Below, piece by piece: positions 39,748 through 48,350 of a DNA stretch of 64,000 bases. Below the pieces are notes generated by a model. The model was given only the letters and a program-made list of their open reading frames with translations, did no database searches and was not told where the DNA came from. Position 1 is the stretch's first letter. Every line of letters starts with the position of its first letter. The position numbers and the translations under genes were made by a program. Location of the stretch: the NCBI RefSeq assembly GCF_902809855.1, contig NZ_CADDWJ010000002.1, forward strand, positions 868,001 through 932,000, given 5' to 3'. The stretch is from Acinetobacter sp. Marseille-Q1618. Its GTDB lineage: Bacteria; Pseudomonadota; Gammaproteobacteria; Pseudomonadales; Moraxellaceae.

Positions 39748-40647
39748 TTATCTAAATTTTTGTGCTGCAAGTTGCTCAACTAAATAGTCTAATAACAGCC
39801 GAACTTTATGCGCTAGAAAATGATGGTGAGTAAATAGCGCATAAATTGGTCTGGCTGGACGCTGATAAGTGGGCATGAGCGGTATAAGTTCACCTTTTTC
39901 GATATTTTCTTGAATGAACCATTGTGGTGTCATGGTTAGCCCAATACCTTTGAGCGCTGCTGCAACCACCGTGTCCAAGGTATTGGATCTCATTTTTACA
40001 GGGACTTTAACTTTAAGTTTTGTTTGATGATCGAGAAATTCCCATTCATTGGCAATTTTACTTTGACTATAAATTAAACATTGGTGTTTTGATAAATCTA
40101 GCGGATGTTCAGGTATTCCATTGTTAGCAAGATACAGGGGTGAAGCGCATAAAACCCATTGAATCTGTCCTAATTGTCGACATAGTAATGAAGAATCTTC
40201 AAGTTCTCCAATCCGTATAGCGAGGTCGATGCCTTCATTTAACATATCTACAGGTCGATCTAATAAAGTGATTTCTAAATTAATTTTAGGATAGCGCAAC
40301 ATAAATTCAGTCAAAATTGGGACGAGGTAGTGACGTCCAAATAGTGTGGGTGCACTGATATGTAAATTACCTGAAGGCTCTTGATGATGCTCTTTGAGTT
40401 GGCTTTCAACTTGATTTAATTCATTTAAAATCTCTTTGACTGCGGCATAGTAAGCACTGCCATCTTCGGTTAAAACGATTTTACGCGTGGAACGAATCAG
40501 TAATTTTAAACCTAGCCGTTGTTCTAGGGCAGTAATCTGACGGCTAATGGTTGAGATAGATAAGCCACTTCGCTTGGCAGCTGCAGATAGGCTGCCTGTT
40601 TCTACAATTTGAGTAAATAATTCAATAGCATCGATTTTATTATTCAT
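39748..40647 (-). CDS. LysR-type regulator
   Basis: A 299-residue LTTR. The helix-turn-helix is GSLSAAAKRSGLSISTISRQ, then ITALEQRLGLKLLIRSTRK; the effector domain follows. It is of the CrgA/DmlR-like subgroup. It is divergent from the MFS gene at 40758 with a 7-4-7 palindrome between them, so it likely regulates that transporter. Confidence 0.88.
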   Translation of the reverse strand: MNNKIDAIELFTQIVETGSLSAAAKRSGLSISTISRQITALEQRLGLKLLIRSTRKIVLTEDGSAYYAAVKEILNELNQVESQLKEHHQEPSGNLHISAPTLFGRHYLVPILTEFMLRYPKINLEITLLDRPVDMLNEGIDLAIRIGELEDSSLLCRQLGQIQWVLCASPLYLANNGIPEHPLDLSKHQCLIYSQSKIANEWEFLDHQTKLKVKVPVKMRSNTLDTVVAAALKGIGLTMTPQWFIQENIEKGELIPLMPTYQRPARPIYALFTHHHFLAHKVRLLLDYLVEQLAAQKFR

Positions 40648-40659
40648 AGCTCTATCTAT

Positions 40660-40677
40660 TTTTGCATATTTGCAAAA
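40660..40677. promoter_or_regulatory. Probable LysR operator
   Basis: TTTTGCA, TATT, TGCAAAA: a perfect palindrome 13 bases before the LysR start and about 80 before the divergent transporter. It shows the T-N11-A type symmetry of LTTR sites. Confidence 0.5.
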
Positions 40678-40757
40678 GTATCATTCAATTTTGCCTATTA
40701 TCACAACATAGCCAACATGCTAATTTAAATCAACACTGATTGAAATGGTGTCTCGCC

Positions 40758-42110
40758 ATGTCTTCATCTGAAAAATCATTTTCCGTTATTTATTCTGTTT
40801 TAGGTCTAAGTTTGGCGGTATTTATTGCCAGTCTGGATAGCTCAATTACCAATACTGCGTTACCACAAATCAGCCAAGCCTTGCACATTGTTTTTACTGA
40901 TGCAATTTGGATCGTAAACAGTTACCAATTGGTGATGGTGGCGCTCATATTACCATTGGCAGCACTTGCCGACCAAGTTGGTCATAAAAAGATCTTTTTA
41001 AATGGCTTAGTGATTTTTATAGTGGCATCGTGGTGCTGTGGTTTAGCAAGTTCAATCGATCAGTTAATTTTCGCAAGAGCTTTGCAGGGCGTAGGTGCAG
41101 CCGCAATCTTGGGGACTAATATTGCCTTAGTGCGATTAATTTATACAGCTAAAAATTTAGGTGTGGGCTTAGGCATAAATGCACTTATCGTTGCGCTTGG
41201 TTTGGCGGGTGGCCCGATGATTGCGTCAGTTATTTTGTCTAAGCTAACTTGGCATTGGTTATTTTTCATTAATGTTCCAGTGGGTGTATTGGCTTTGGTC
41301 GCTGCATACGCATTGCCAATCTCTAACAAACAGAAAAACCAAGCTTTTAATTTTATTTCAGCGCTTTTAAGTATGGTGATGTTTGCAAGTATTATTTATG
41401 CACTTGCAGCGTTTGCATTATCTGGTTCGGTTTTATTATTTTGCTTATTTATGGGGCTGGGGGCCTTATCTGCAGTTGTCTTATACATTCGTGAAACTAA
41501 ACAAAACTATGTAATTTTTCCTTTTGATTTATTTCAGCATTCTATTTTTTCACTTTCAATTTTAACTGCATTTCTTGCTTTTATTGTACAAGGACTGATG
41601 TTAATTGCTGTGCCTTATATTTTATTTCGATCTGGATATTCAGTCGCTAAAATAGGTTTTTTGATCGCCCCTTGGCCTGTCATGGGAGCAATTATGGCAC
41701 CTGTTGCAGGGATATTATCTAATCGAATTTCATCTGCATATTTGGGGGCAATTGGATTGGTGATTTTAAGTGGGGCGATTGTTGTATTGATTTATTTTCA
41801 GGCAAATCTTACACATGGACTAATCATGTTATGTATGGCGTGTTGTGGCATAGGTTTTGGTGTGTTTTTAACACCTAATCAACGCATGTTAATGGCAAGC
41901 TCACCAATACAACGAAGTGGGGTCGCTGGTGGAATGCTGAATATTGCTCGCACTACAGGACAGGCTGTAGGCGCGGCACTAGTTGCTGTATCTATTCAGT
42001 TCACTGAAAAAAGTGACAGTATGATGTTATGGCTTGCTGCGCTGCTTGCTTTATTGGCAGCAGTTGTAAGTTTTTATCGTAAATTTAATTTGGAGAATGA
42101 TCAGGAATAG
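40758..42110 (+). CDS. MFS exporter, DHA2 (14-helix) type
   Basis: A 450-residue drug-transporter-like protein. Helix 1 has the DHA2 motif FIASLDSSITNTALPQIS; motif A is LADQVGHKKIFLNG; motif C region ALGLAGGPMIASVIL. It is likely a proton antiporter for a toxic or metabolic compound. The ATG at 40758 is chosen; a TTG six codons upstream is possible. No clear ribosome site is seen for either. Divergent LysR gene upstream. Confidence 0.82.
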   Translation: MSSSEKSFSVIYSVLGLSLAVFIASLDSSITNTALPQISQALHIVFTDAIWIVNSYQLVMVALILPLAALADQVGHKKIFLNGLVIFIVASWCCGLASSIDQLIFARALQGVGAAAILGTNIALVRLIYTAKNLGVGLGINALIVALGLAGGPMIASVILSKLTWHWLFFINVPVGVLALVAAYALPISNKQKNQAFNFISALLSMVMFASIIYALAAFALSGSVLLFCLFMGLGALSAVVLYIRETKQNYVIFPFDLFQHSIFSLSILTAFLAFIVQGLMLIAVPYILFRSGYSVAKIGFLIAPWPVMGAIMAPVAGILSNRISSAYLGAIGLVILSGAIVVLIYFQANLTHGLIMLCMACCGIGFGVFLTPNQRMLMASSPIQRSGVAGGMLNIARTTGQAVGAALVAVSIQFTEKSDSMMLWLAALLALLAAVVSFYRKFNLENDQE

Positions 42111-42121
42111 AATTTTCTATA

Positions 42122-42289
42122 TTAGACGTCGATGAGGAGAAATGTCTTTTTATCAGTGTCTTCTAATGTGATAGATAGCCTCCTTTTAAAACTAAAGGTA
42201 TAAATTGTCAGACAAAATCGAACATCTTTTATCGGTAAAAGTTGAATCTTTTTATAATTATCGTTATAAATGGTAGAAGAAATAGTCAT
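42122..42289 (-). CDS. Doubtful small protein
   Basis: A 55-residue frame starting MTISSTIYNDNYKKIQLLPI with AAAGAG before the ATG. The residue pattern (alternating hydrophobic strands, KRRLSITLEDTDKKTFLLID) looks protein-like, but AT-rich codons and short length make it uncertain. It is convergent with the transporter gene and no family is recognised. Confidence 0.3.
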   Translation of the reverse strand: MTISSTIYNDNYKKIQLLPIKDVRFCLTIYTFSFKRRLSITLEDTDKKTFLLIDV

Positions 42290-42503
42290 CTCTTTGTCAT
42301 AAGAAATGAGTATTTTTAGCTTGGGAAATATACTTGTGAAATAGCGAAACAAAATTCTTATTCACAATAAGTCAATCGTCTAATTTAAAAGCGATGATAA
42401 ACTTTGCTAGTTTAGCTGAATAATTCAACTTATTTGTGGAAAAGTGAAATAAAAAGCGGTATAAAAAGAGACAAATTATAAAAATAGATAAGGAAGGCAA
42501 CTC

Positions 42504-43037
42504 ATGGATTTAATGTTTCTTGCGACACTCGCCATACTTGCAGTAGTCAGTATGATTGCTTATAAGGGACTGAAAAATAAGCAGAAACTAGATAGTGCTT
42601 TAAGACAACGTGCGGTTTTTAATTCAAATGAATTAATAACTTATGCGCGTATTAAAGAAATTTTACCGACTGCAAATATTTTAGCGCATGTATCTTTCGA
42701 TGCATTGCTCACCACAAAATATTTGCATACCCGTCGTAAATATCAAAAAATGTTTGCAGATTTTGTAGTCTTAGATCAAGAGTTTAAAGTGATCGCAGTG
42801 ATTACTTTAGATGATCCAAATGCGATGAAATGGATAAATACCGATCGAAATCAAGACACTCTGCTAGAAATGGCAGGTTATCGTGTGATTCGCTATCAAG
42901 GTGTGCCAGAGTATCAACAATTACGTGAAGATTTTATGCAAGATTATGCAAATATTCACGATACATTAACCACCCAAGCTGCAGTCAATCTAGAAGCTTA
43001 TGCAGAGCGTTTAGCACGCTCACGTGTTTATGGTTAA
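42504..43037 (+). CDS. DUF2726 protein with N-terminal membrane anchor
   Basis: A 177-residue protein with one N-terminal membrane helix (LMFLATLAILAVVSMIAYKG) and a DUF2726 domain. Core motifs are ADFVVLDQEFKVIAVITLDD and TLLEMAGYRVIRYQGVPEY, resembling the restriction-endonuclease-like fold. The usual function is unknown. AAGGAAGGCAACTC gives the ribosome site. It is a single-gene unit. Confidence 0.8.
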   Translation: MDLMFLATLAILAVVSMIAYKGLKNKQKLDSALRQRAVFNSNELITYARIKEILPTANILAHVSFDALLTTKYLHTRRKYQKMFADFVVLDQEFKVIAVITLDDPNAMKWINTDRNQDTLLEMAGYRVIRYQGVPEYQQLREDFMQDYANIHDTLTTQAAVNLEAYAERLARSRVYG

Positions 43038-43129
43038 TTGTAGATAGCGCATGTTCATCATGCGCTAAGTAAGTGGGTGATTAGTGAGCAAACTCAGAAA
43101 ATAAAATTATTTTAAATACAGTGCTTCAA

Positions 43130-43483
43130 CTAAGGTTTAACCGCAACTACTGTCATTTCAACTAAAACTTCAGGTTTATACATTTTTGCTTCAACGCAAG
43201 TACGTGGAAGTGTTTGGATATCAGAACACCAAGCATCCCAAATCTCATTCATATCCGCATAATCATTTTCGATGTCTTTTAAAAAAATCATCACAGACAG
43301 GATGTGACTTTTATCTGTGCCTGCATCTGCAAGAAAAGAATCAATTGCAGCTAAAGTTTGTTGTGTTTGCCCTCGGATATCGAGGCTCAGATCAGTGGCC
43401 AATTGACCTGCTAAATGAACTAAATTTCCCGAAATTGCAATTTCTGAAAAGCGTGGGCTAACGTGCATACGTTGTACAGTCAT
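43130..43483 (-). CDS. RidA/YjgF-family protein
   Basis: A 117-residue protein starting MTVQRMHVSPRFSEIAISGN. Family features are LVHLAGQLATDLSLDIRGQT and the C-terminal PRTCVEAKMYKPEVLVEMTV, with the Arg that binds imine substrates. It resembles the RutC/Rid6-7-like group, and may deaminate reactive enamines. The start at 43483 is selected by the family N-terminus. Followed on the same strand side by a small unknown gene at higher coordinates. Confidence 0.87.
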   Translation of the reverse strand: MTVQRMHVSPRFSEIAISGNLVHLAGQLATDLSLDIRGQTQQTLAAIDSFLADAGTDKSHILSVMIFLKDIENDYADMNEIWDAWCSDIQTLPRTCVEAKMYKPEVLVEMTVVAVKP

Positions 43484-43547
43484 GCGGATTCTCACAAATT
43501 TTTATTGTTAAAGTTTACGTGAACATGCTCCGCATGAATATGGTTTT

Positions 43548-43763
43548 TTATGCAAATTCATGTAGTGGTTGTATTTGCTTAAGGTATTTTGCTTGAAAAA
43601 TGAGGATCAAGCGTTGTTCTGGGCACACCACAATATTACCTAAATTTAAAAAGGAAATTTGGGCTTGGCGAAGCTGATTTAAGCAAAATGCAATGGAACT
43701 TTGAATAGGACAAAGTTGAGGAAGTACTGCTGTATTGGTGCTATTTAAAGGTATATTTTTCAT
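43548..43763 (-). CDS. Small hypothetical protein
   Basis: A 71-residue protein starting MKNIPLNSTNTAVLPQLCPI with an AGGTGAGAAC ribosome site properly spaced before the ATG. It has Cys residues at several places but no recognised motif, and no membrane segment. It lies between creD and ridA, 60 bases beyond the creD stop. Confidence 0.5.
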   Translation of the reverse strand: MKNIPLNSTNTAVLPQLCPIQSSIAFCLNQLRQAQISFLNLGNIVVCPEQRLILIFQAKYLKQIQPLHEFA

Positions 43764-43788
43764 GTTCTCACCTACAAATGAAATGGAA

Positions 43789-43810
43789 ATGGATGCGAAA
43801 ACGCATCCAT
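43789..43810 (-). terminator. Hairpin after creD
   Basis: ATGGATGCG, AAAA, CGCATCCAT: a nine-pair perfect stem 13 bases beyond the creD stop. The T-run is poor, so termination may be partial and let transcription continue into the 43548-43763 gene. Confidence 0.5.
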
Positions 43811-43822
43811 CTTTAACTGTTT

Positions 43823-45256
43823 TTAGTACTGTGAAGGGGTGTAATTTTTAAGCTCAGATTTGGGTTTTGTACCGACTTGATACCAGTCGATATGTCGGGT
43901 GATGAACATCACAGCAGCAAGCACAATGAAGGAAATCACTGAGCCGATGAGGAAGGTTTTTCCTGATGATTGCAATAATAAGTACATTACTGCATAAAGC
44001 GTACTTAAAATCAGGCTAAAGATTGCAGCAGCTTTGATTCCTCGCATCACGAAGAATAGATACCATGTCATCAAACCTACACAGGCGATTGCTGCGACTA
44101 TATAAGCCCAAGCAAAGGCATAATATTCACTAATTGAGAGTAATAGCACAAAGAAAATGCCTTGTGCCATTGCCACTAAAGCATATTGAATTGGGTGGAT
44201 TCGCAAGCCTTTCATGACTTCAAATAAGAAGAAACAGCCAAAAGTAATGATGATAATAACGATACCGTATTTAATTGCACGGTCAGTTTGGGTGTAGACA
44301 TTGACAGATTCTAGAAACTCGGTTGAAAGTCCAATTTTTTCTATATTTTGTCCACTTTCATAGGCTGCAACTGCTTCATTACTACTGCGAGTTAAGTAAG
44401 CGTGACTGAGTTGGCGCATACAATCACTATTTTCACAATTGGCGATTTTATTGAGATTTTGTTGTCCCAGTGCGATATTTTTCCACTGTGCGCTAAATTG
44501 TTCAGTTTGACTCATTTTTGCGTAAGGTAGGCTTTGTCCATCATATTTGGTATCTGCCCAATTACCTTTTGCGTTATAAGTGACGTGATGACTGGTTGGA
44601 ATCAAGTTGAATTTACTTAAACCCTTCGTTTGAAGTTGTAAGTTAAATTCAAAACCATTTTGAATCGCTTGCAAGATTTCAGGATGTTTTTGCACAGAAA
44701 CTGTCATAAAATCAAAGCCTGATTGATCCTTCGCTTGTTCGTTTATTTGAAATGTGTAATTTTGATTGTTAATTTTAATGGAAGGCTGTTTTTCTAAGCC
44801 ACGTGGATCATGTATAGGAAAAATGATTTGTGCTTTATTCCATTCATAATTTTTTTGATCCAGTTCAGGTTTATAAAAAGCACCTTTCGCCGACAAATTT
44901 GCTTGATAATCAATCGCACGATAAATCGTTCGTCTGTAATTGCTATCCGATACATTAAAATTAGCTGTCCAATCGGTACTGTCAGCACCTAAATACATAA
45001 AATATTGTTCGGTACATGGAAATGGCTTTTTTTGATCATCCAGGCAGGTTTTTTGTTCTGTATAGGGAACTTGCACATAGGGCGCAATAATGGTTTGTGG
45101 TCTAATTTGAGTGCTGGAAATATCTCGAATGAAGTCTTGTTGATAACTTTGACGTTCGGAAACGAGGTTTTGGATAAAAAGTAAACCAATGCCAAATATG
45201 CCAATCAATATAAAAATGGCAATGATTTTAAATGTAAGAAAATGAGATCTCATCAT
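43823..45256 (-). CDS. creD: CreD inner-membrane protein
   Basis: A 477-residue protein with one N-terminal membrane helix (TFKIIAIFILIGIFGIGLLF), a periplasmic domain of about 290 residues and a C-terminal bundle of five to six helices beginning near AIKYGIVIIIITFGCFFLFE. This is the CreD architecture, including GLRIHPIQYALVAMAQGIFF. CreD is the best-known target of CreBC and affects envelope integrity and beta-lactam response. A perfect cre box lies 79-94 bases before the start. A hairpin follows. Confidence 0.9.
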   Translation of the reverse strand: MMRSHFLTFKIIAIFILIGIFGIGLLFIQNLVSERQSYQQDFIRDISSTQIRPQTIIAPYVQVPYTEQKTCLDDQKKPFPCTEQYFMYLGADSTDWTANFNVSDSNYRRTIYRAIDYQANLSAKGAFYKPELDQKNYEWNKAQIIFPIHDPRGLEKQPSIKINNQNYTFQINEQAKDQSGFDFMTVSVQKHPEILQAIQNGFEFNLQLQTKGLSKFNLIPTSHHVTYNAKGNWADTKYDGQSLPYAKMSQTEQFSAQWKNIALGQQNLNKIANCENSDCMRQLSHAYLTRSSNEAVAAYESGQNIEKIGLSTEFLESVNVYTQTDRAIKYGIVIIIITFGCFFLFEVMKGLRIHPIQYALVAMAQGIFFVLLLSISEYYAFAWAYIVAAIACVGLMTWYLFFVMRGIKAAAIFSLILSTLYAVMYLLLQSSGKTFLIGSVISFIVLAAVMFITRHIDWYQVGTKPKSELKNYTPSQY

Positions 45257-45334
45257 AATTTCCTTAAATATATGTAGATCTCAATAGTGTGTAAAAAGTA
45301 GATGTTTTTTATTTGAGTTGCTTTTGAGTTTTAT

Positions 45335-45350
45335 GTGAAGTCTAGGTGAA
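45335..45350 (-). promoter_or_regulatory. cre box upstream of creD
   Basis: On the minus strand TTCACctagacTTCAC, the exact TTCAC-N6-TTCAC direct repeat recognised by CreB/BlrA. It is 79 bases before the creD ATG, with room for a promoter between, implying CreB activates creD separately from creBC. Confidence 0.88.
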
Positions 45351-45397
45351 GTTGAAAATGATGCATGTAGGCATGAGCTTAGAAAGACATTACAAAA

Positions 45398-46876
45398 TCA
45401 AGTTAGTCGGATGGTGACACAAACACCTTGCTGATGGGGCTGGATTAAATCAATTTGATTTTCATCAATATTTTCAATCTTAATTTGTCCATGATGTTGT
45501 TCAATCACTTGTTTCACGATGCTTAAGCCAATACCTGAACTGCGTTGTTGTGAAACAGGGCGGGGCAAGGAAAAATAAGTATCAAAAACTTGTTTGAGGG
45601 CATATTCAGGAATCCATTCACCTTCATTAAAGATTTTAAATTCAATAGTTTGTTGCTGATTTTTATGCAATTGAAGCAAAATTTTGCCTGAATGTGGAGT
45701 GAAATCCAAGGCATTATCCAGTAAGTTTGCAAAAGTTTGTTGTAGCCAAAAACGATCAGCCTGAATCAAGCATTCATTTTCAATATCCAGTAAACACTGG
45801 ATTTTTTTATTTTGAATTTGACTGGCATATTGGTCTAAAACGTGTTTGATCAGTTGTGAAAGATCAAAATTTTGTAGCTCAAGTTGATGTTTGGATTTTT
45901 CTAAACGTGTCAATAGTAACATCCGATCAATCAAGGTTTTTAAGCGTTGGCTTTGTTCATGAATATGTGTGGCAAATTGTTGTTGATCTGCTAAAGGTAA
46001 GTCTTCTTTGAGCAATTCGGCACTGGCTTGAATGGCGGTGAGCGGGCTTTTCAGTTCATGGGTCAACGTGTTGACATAGTGTTCAACATAGGCACGATCT
46101 TCAAGTTTTTCTCGCATGGTTTCAATCGCTTGTGAAACCAGATTAAGCTCTTGCGCAGAACGAAAGTGTGGCGCTTGATTGACCGGTGCGAGTGCTTGGG
46201 CATATTTACGGACACGGTCAATACTGTGTTTTAGCCAATACGCCACCAAACTGGCAAGAAACAAACTCAATAATGCGATCCAAGCTGCTTGACGAAAAAG
46301 CTGATTTTCTGAACGTTGAATATAAGGTTGTACAGAACGATTGGGCTTGCCGATGCTCACCACACCGATCAGTTGCTGCTGTTGATTGACCTGATAATAA
46401 ATAGGTGCTGCAATAAACATAGTGCTGTGATTGCTCCCCAAATCATTGCCTTTCAAGTCATAACTACGTGTAGAACGTACACCGTATTTTCCTTTTAAAG
46501 TCAGATAAATATCATTCCATTGTGAATAATCCTGCCCCGTGGCAATCCCTTGTGAATCATAAATGACAATGCCTTTTGCATCAGTAATATAGATTTGTTG
46601 GTTAATTTCCTTTTTATTATGTTGCCAAATCGTGGCATTCAGTTTGCGATTTAAAGCTTGTTGAATTTTTTGATCAAATTGGGGCGTACCGACTTTATTT
46701 TCATGCACATCTTCAGCCACCAACATCGCAATAATATTGGCATTTTCAGCGAGTGTATCTTCAACCACTTGGCGCACATTGGGTTTTACTTGCTGGTTAA
46801 AAGTGTAGGACATAAACCACAGTCCGAGCAGAATGATTAAACCAAAGAAAAACCAGATGCGTATAAAAATGGACAT
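45398..46876 (-). CDS. creC: Sensor histidine kinase CreC
   Basis: A 492-residue membrane kinase: membrane helix at 6-26, periplasmic sensor of about 165 residues with a Cache-like core (IYITDAKGIVIYDSQGIATG), second helix at about 196-214, HAMP region, H-box LTHELKSPLTAIQAS with His273, then N-box NLLDNALDFTPHSG and G-box region SSGIGLSIVKQVIEQHHGQI. It phosphorylates CreB. It ends just before the creD cre box. Between it and creB lies an extra small membrane-protein gene. Confidence 0.9.
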   Translation of the reverse strand: MSIFIRIWFFFGLIILLGLWFMSYTFNQQVKPNVRQVVEDTLAENANIIAMLVAEDVHENKVGTPQFDQKIQQALNRKLNATIWQHNKKEINQQIYITDAKGIVIYDSQGIATGQDYSQWNDIYLTLKGKYGVRSTRSYDLKGNDLGSNHSTMFIAAPIYYQVNQQQQLIGVVSIGKPNRSVQPYIQRSENQLFRQAAWIALLSLFLASLVAYWLKHSIDRVRKYAQALAPVNQAPHFRSAQELNLVSQAIETMREKLEDRAYVEHYVNTLTHELKSPLTAIQASAELLKEDLPLADQQQFATHIHEQSQRLKTLIDRMLLLTRLEKSKHQLELQNFDLSQLIKHVLDQYASQIQNKKIQCLLDIENECLIQADRFWLQQTFANLLDNALDFTPHSGKILLQLHKNQQQTIEFKIFNEGEWIPEYALKQVFDTYFSLPRPVSQQRSSGIGLSIVKQVIEQHHGQIKIENIDENQIDLIQPHQQGVCVTIRLT

Positions 46877-46928
46877 CGCGCATTACCCATTTAATTTGAT
46901 AAATAATTCAAATAAACATCGGATATAT

Positions 46929-47237
46929 TTATTCACTTTTGAAATATCCCCACAATATCCATAGTGGTGCAAGTATCAGAAAAATTGACAGTAAATAAAA
47001 TGCCTTGAAATACATGGCTAAAGAAAAAATAAAAGCACTTAAACAACACGCCACAAGACTAAATTTAAAAGCTTTATCCATGAACTTTTCCATTTTGGTT
47101 TGAGGTGGTTCTTCATCATCCTCAAAATACCAATCCTCGTTATACACTTGCGAGATAAAAAATAATAAGCAAATGAAAAGGCTAGAAAGTGCAGGAACTA
47201 AAATACATAATCCAAGATTCATCAAATCAATAGCCAC
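46929..47237 (-). CDS. Small membrane protein between creB and creC
   Basis: A 102-residue protein with about three membrane helices (LGLCILVPALSSLFICLLFF, FSLVACCLSAFIFSLAMYF, YLLSIFLILAPLWILWGYF) and an acidic cytoplasmic or periplasmic loop NEDWYFEDDEEPPQTKMEKF. I do not recognise it. It lies 25 bases after creB and 52 before creC on the same strand, so it is probably co-expressed with the two-component system. It is not part of the standard creABCD set; a role as accessory regulator is a guess. Confidence 0.65.
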   Translation of the reverse strand: MAIDLMNLGLCILVPALSSLFICLLFFISQVYNEDWYFEDDEEPPQTKMEKFMDKAFKFSLVACCLSAFIFSLAMYFKAFYLLSIFLILAPLWILWGYFKSE

Positions 47238-47262
47238 TTTTATCTATCCTTTGACGAATATT

Positions 47263-47985
47263 TTAATCCATTCTCTTTAAGCTATAACCAAAGCCTCGAT
47301 GGGTTTGAATCGGGTCGTGTTCACTTGAAATGTGTTTGAGTTTTTGTCTTAAACTTTTGATATGTGTATCTACAGTACGTTCCAAACTATGCTCAGGATG
47401 TTCCCAAATATGATCCATCAATTGTTGACGGCTAAACACGTGTTCAGGATGATCAATTAACAATTTTAACAAACGATATTCATAACGGGTCAGTTGCAGC
47501 AACGTACTAAAATAATGAATTTGTAAGCACTCTTCCTGACATTGCCAAACTTGAGATATTTGTTTTGGATTGTCTTTTATCTCATTGGCTTGAGAGTTTT
47601 TTAATTGATTTTGAATTTCCATTCTGCGCCAAATGGCTTTGATCCTTGACACAATTTCTCGAGAACTAAAAGGCTTAGCGCAGTAATCGTCAGCACCAAT
47701 TTCTAAGCCTATAATTCGGTCAATTTCATCATCATGTGCTGTTAAAAAAAGCAAAGGCGTATGGTTAAAATGGCGAATTTTTTTACAGACGTCAAAGCCA
47801 TTGAGATCGGGTAAACCCACATCTAAAATAATAAAATCAAAGTTTTTTTCTTGAACATAGTCAATCGCCTGTGTACCTGTATTTGCCCAAGTCACTTGCC
47901 AATCCTCACGCTCAAGCGCATAGCGTAAAGGCATTAAAATTGCGGCATCATCTTCAACACACAAAATATGTTTTTTATTATTCAT
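47263..47985 (-). CDS. creB: Response regulator CreB
   Basis: A 240-residue OmpR/PhoB-type regulator. The receiver has the acidic pair CVEDD, phosphorylation Asp55 in FIILDVGLPDLNG, Thr in LFLTAHDD and Lys in ADDYCAKPFSSRE. The C-terminal winged helix ends ERTVDTHIKSLRQKLKHISS. It binds cre boxes; a perfect one lies 70 bases before its own start, implying autoregulation. Partner kinase creC is downstream. Confidence 0.9.
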   Translation of the reverse strand: MNNKKHILCVEDDAAILMPLRYALEREDWQVTWANTGTQAIDYVQEKNFDFIILDVGLPDLNGFDVCKKIRHFNHTPLLFLTAHDDEIDRIIGLEIGADDYCAKPFSSREIVSRIKAIWRRMEIQNQLKNSQANEIKDNPKQISQVWQCQEECLQIHYFSTLLQLTRYEYRLLKLLIDHPEHVFSRQQLMDHIWEHPEHSLERTVDTHIKSLRQKLKHISSEHDPIQTHRGFGYSLKRMD

Positions 47986-48054
47986 CGGATTTCAAATTTC
48001 ACGGCATCGTTTTGAGTGTACTGAAAATCAGACTTTTAGGCGAATGAAATTTAA

Positions 48055-48070
48055 GTGAAGTTTATGTGAA
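48055..48070 (-). promoter_or_regulatory. cre box upstream of creB
   Basis: On the minus strand TTCACataaacTTCAC, a perfect TTCAC-N6-TTCAC repeat 70 bases before the creB ATG. Confidence 0.88.
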
Positions 48071-48149
48071 CTTTGAGAGAGGGATTGTGCAGCGTTTGAA
48101 AAAAGATGAGGGCAATTATTCATGTGACATTCTGAGCGCCCTGTAATAT

Positions 48150-48290
48150 TCGGATTTGATCGTCACGCCAATCACAGGACAGCAGGGCAAAAGTATTGGT
48201 GACTTTTACTCACTCAGCAGATACATGGATAATGTATTGCGGGAAATAGAGTACTCTAATTTTGGCGAAGGTGGGAGAATATTTGATTAA
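48150..48290 (+). pseudogene. Possible gene fragment
   Basis: A 46-codon open stretch in the creB-dinB gap encodes SDLIVTPITGQQGKSIGDFY, then SLSRYMDNVLREIEYSNFGE and GGRIFD before a stop at 48288. There is no ATG start or ribosome site; a TTG at 48156 is possible. Codon choice is less AT-rich than the neighbours, which suggests a remnant of a foreign gene. I do not recognise it. The rest of the 365-base gap holds the creB promoter region. Confidence 0.25.
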
Positions 48291-48350
48291 AATTAATTCT
48301 TTTGTTTGAAAAATAAACGAATTCTTTTCACTTCAATATTTATAGATAGT

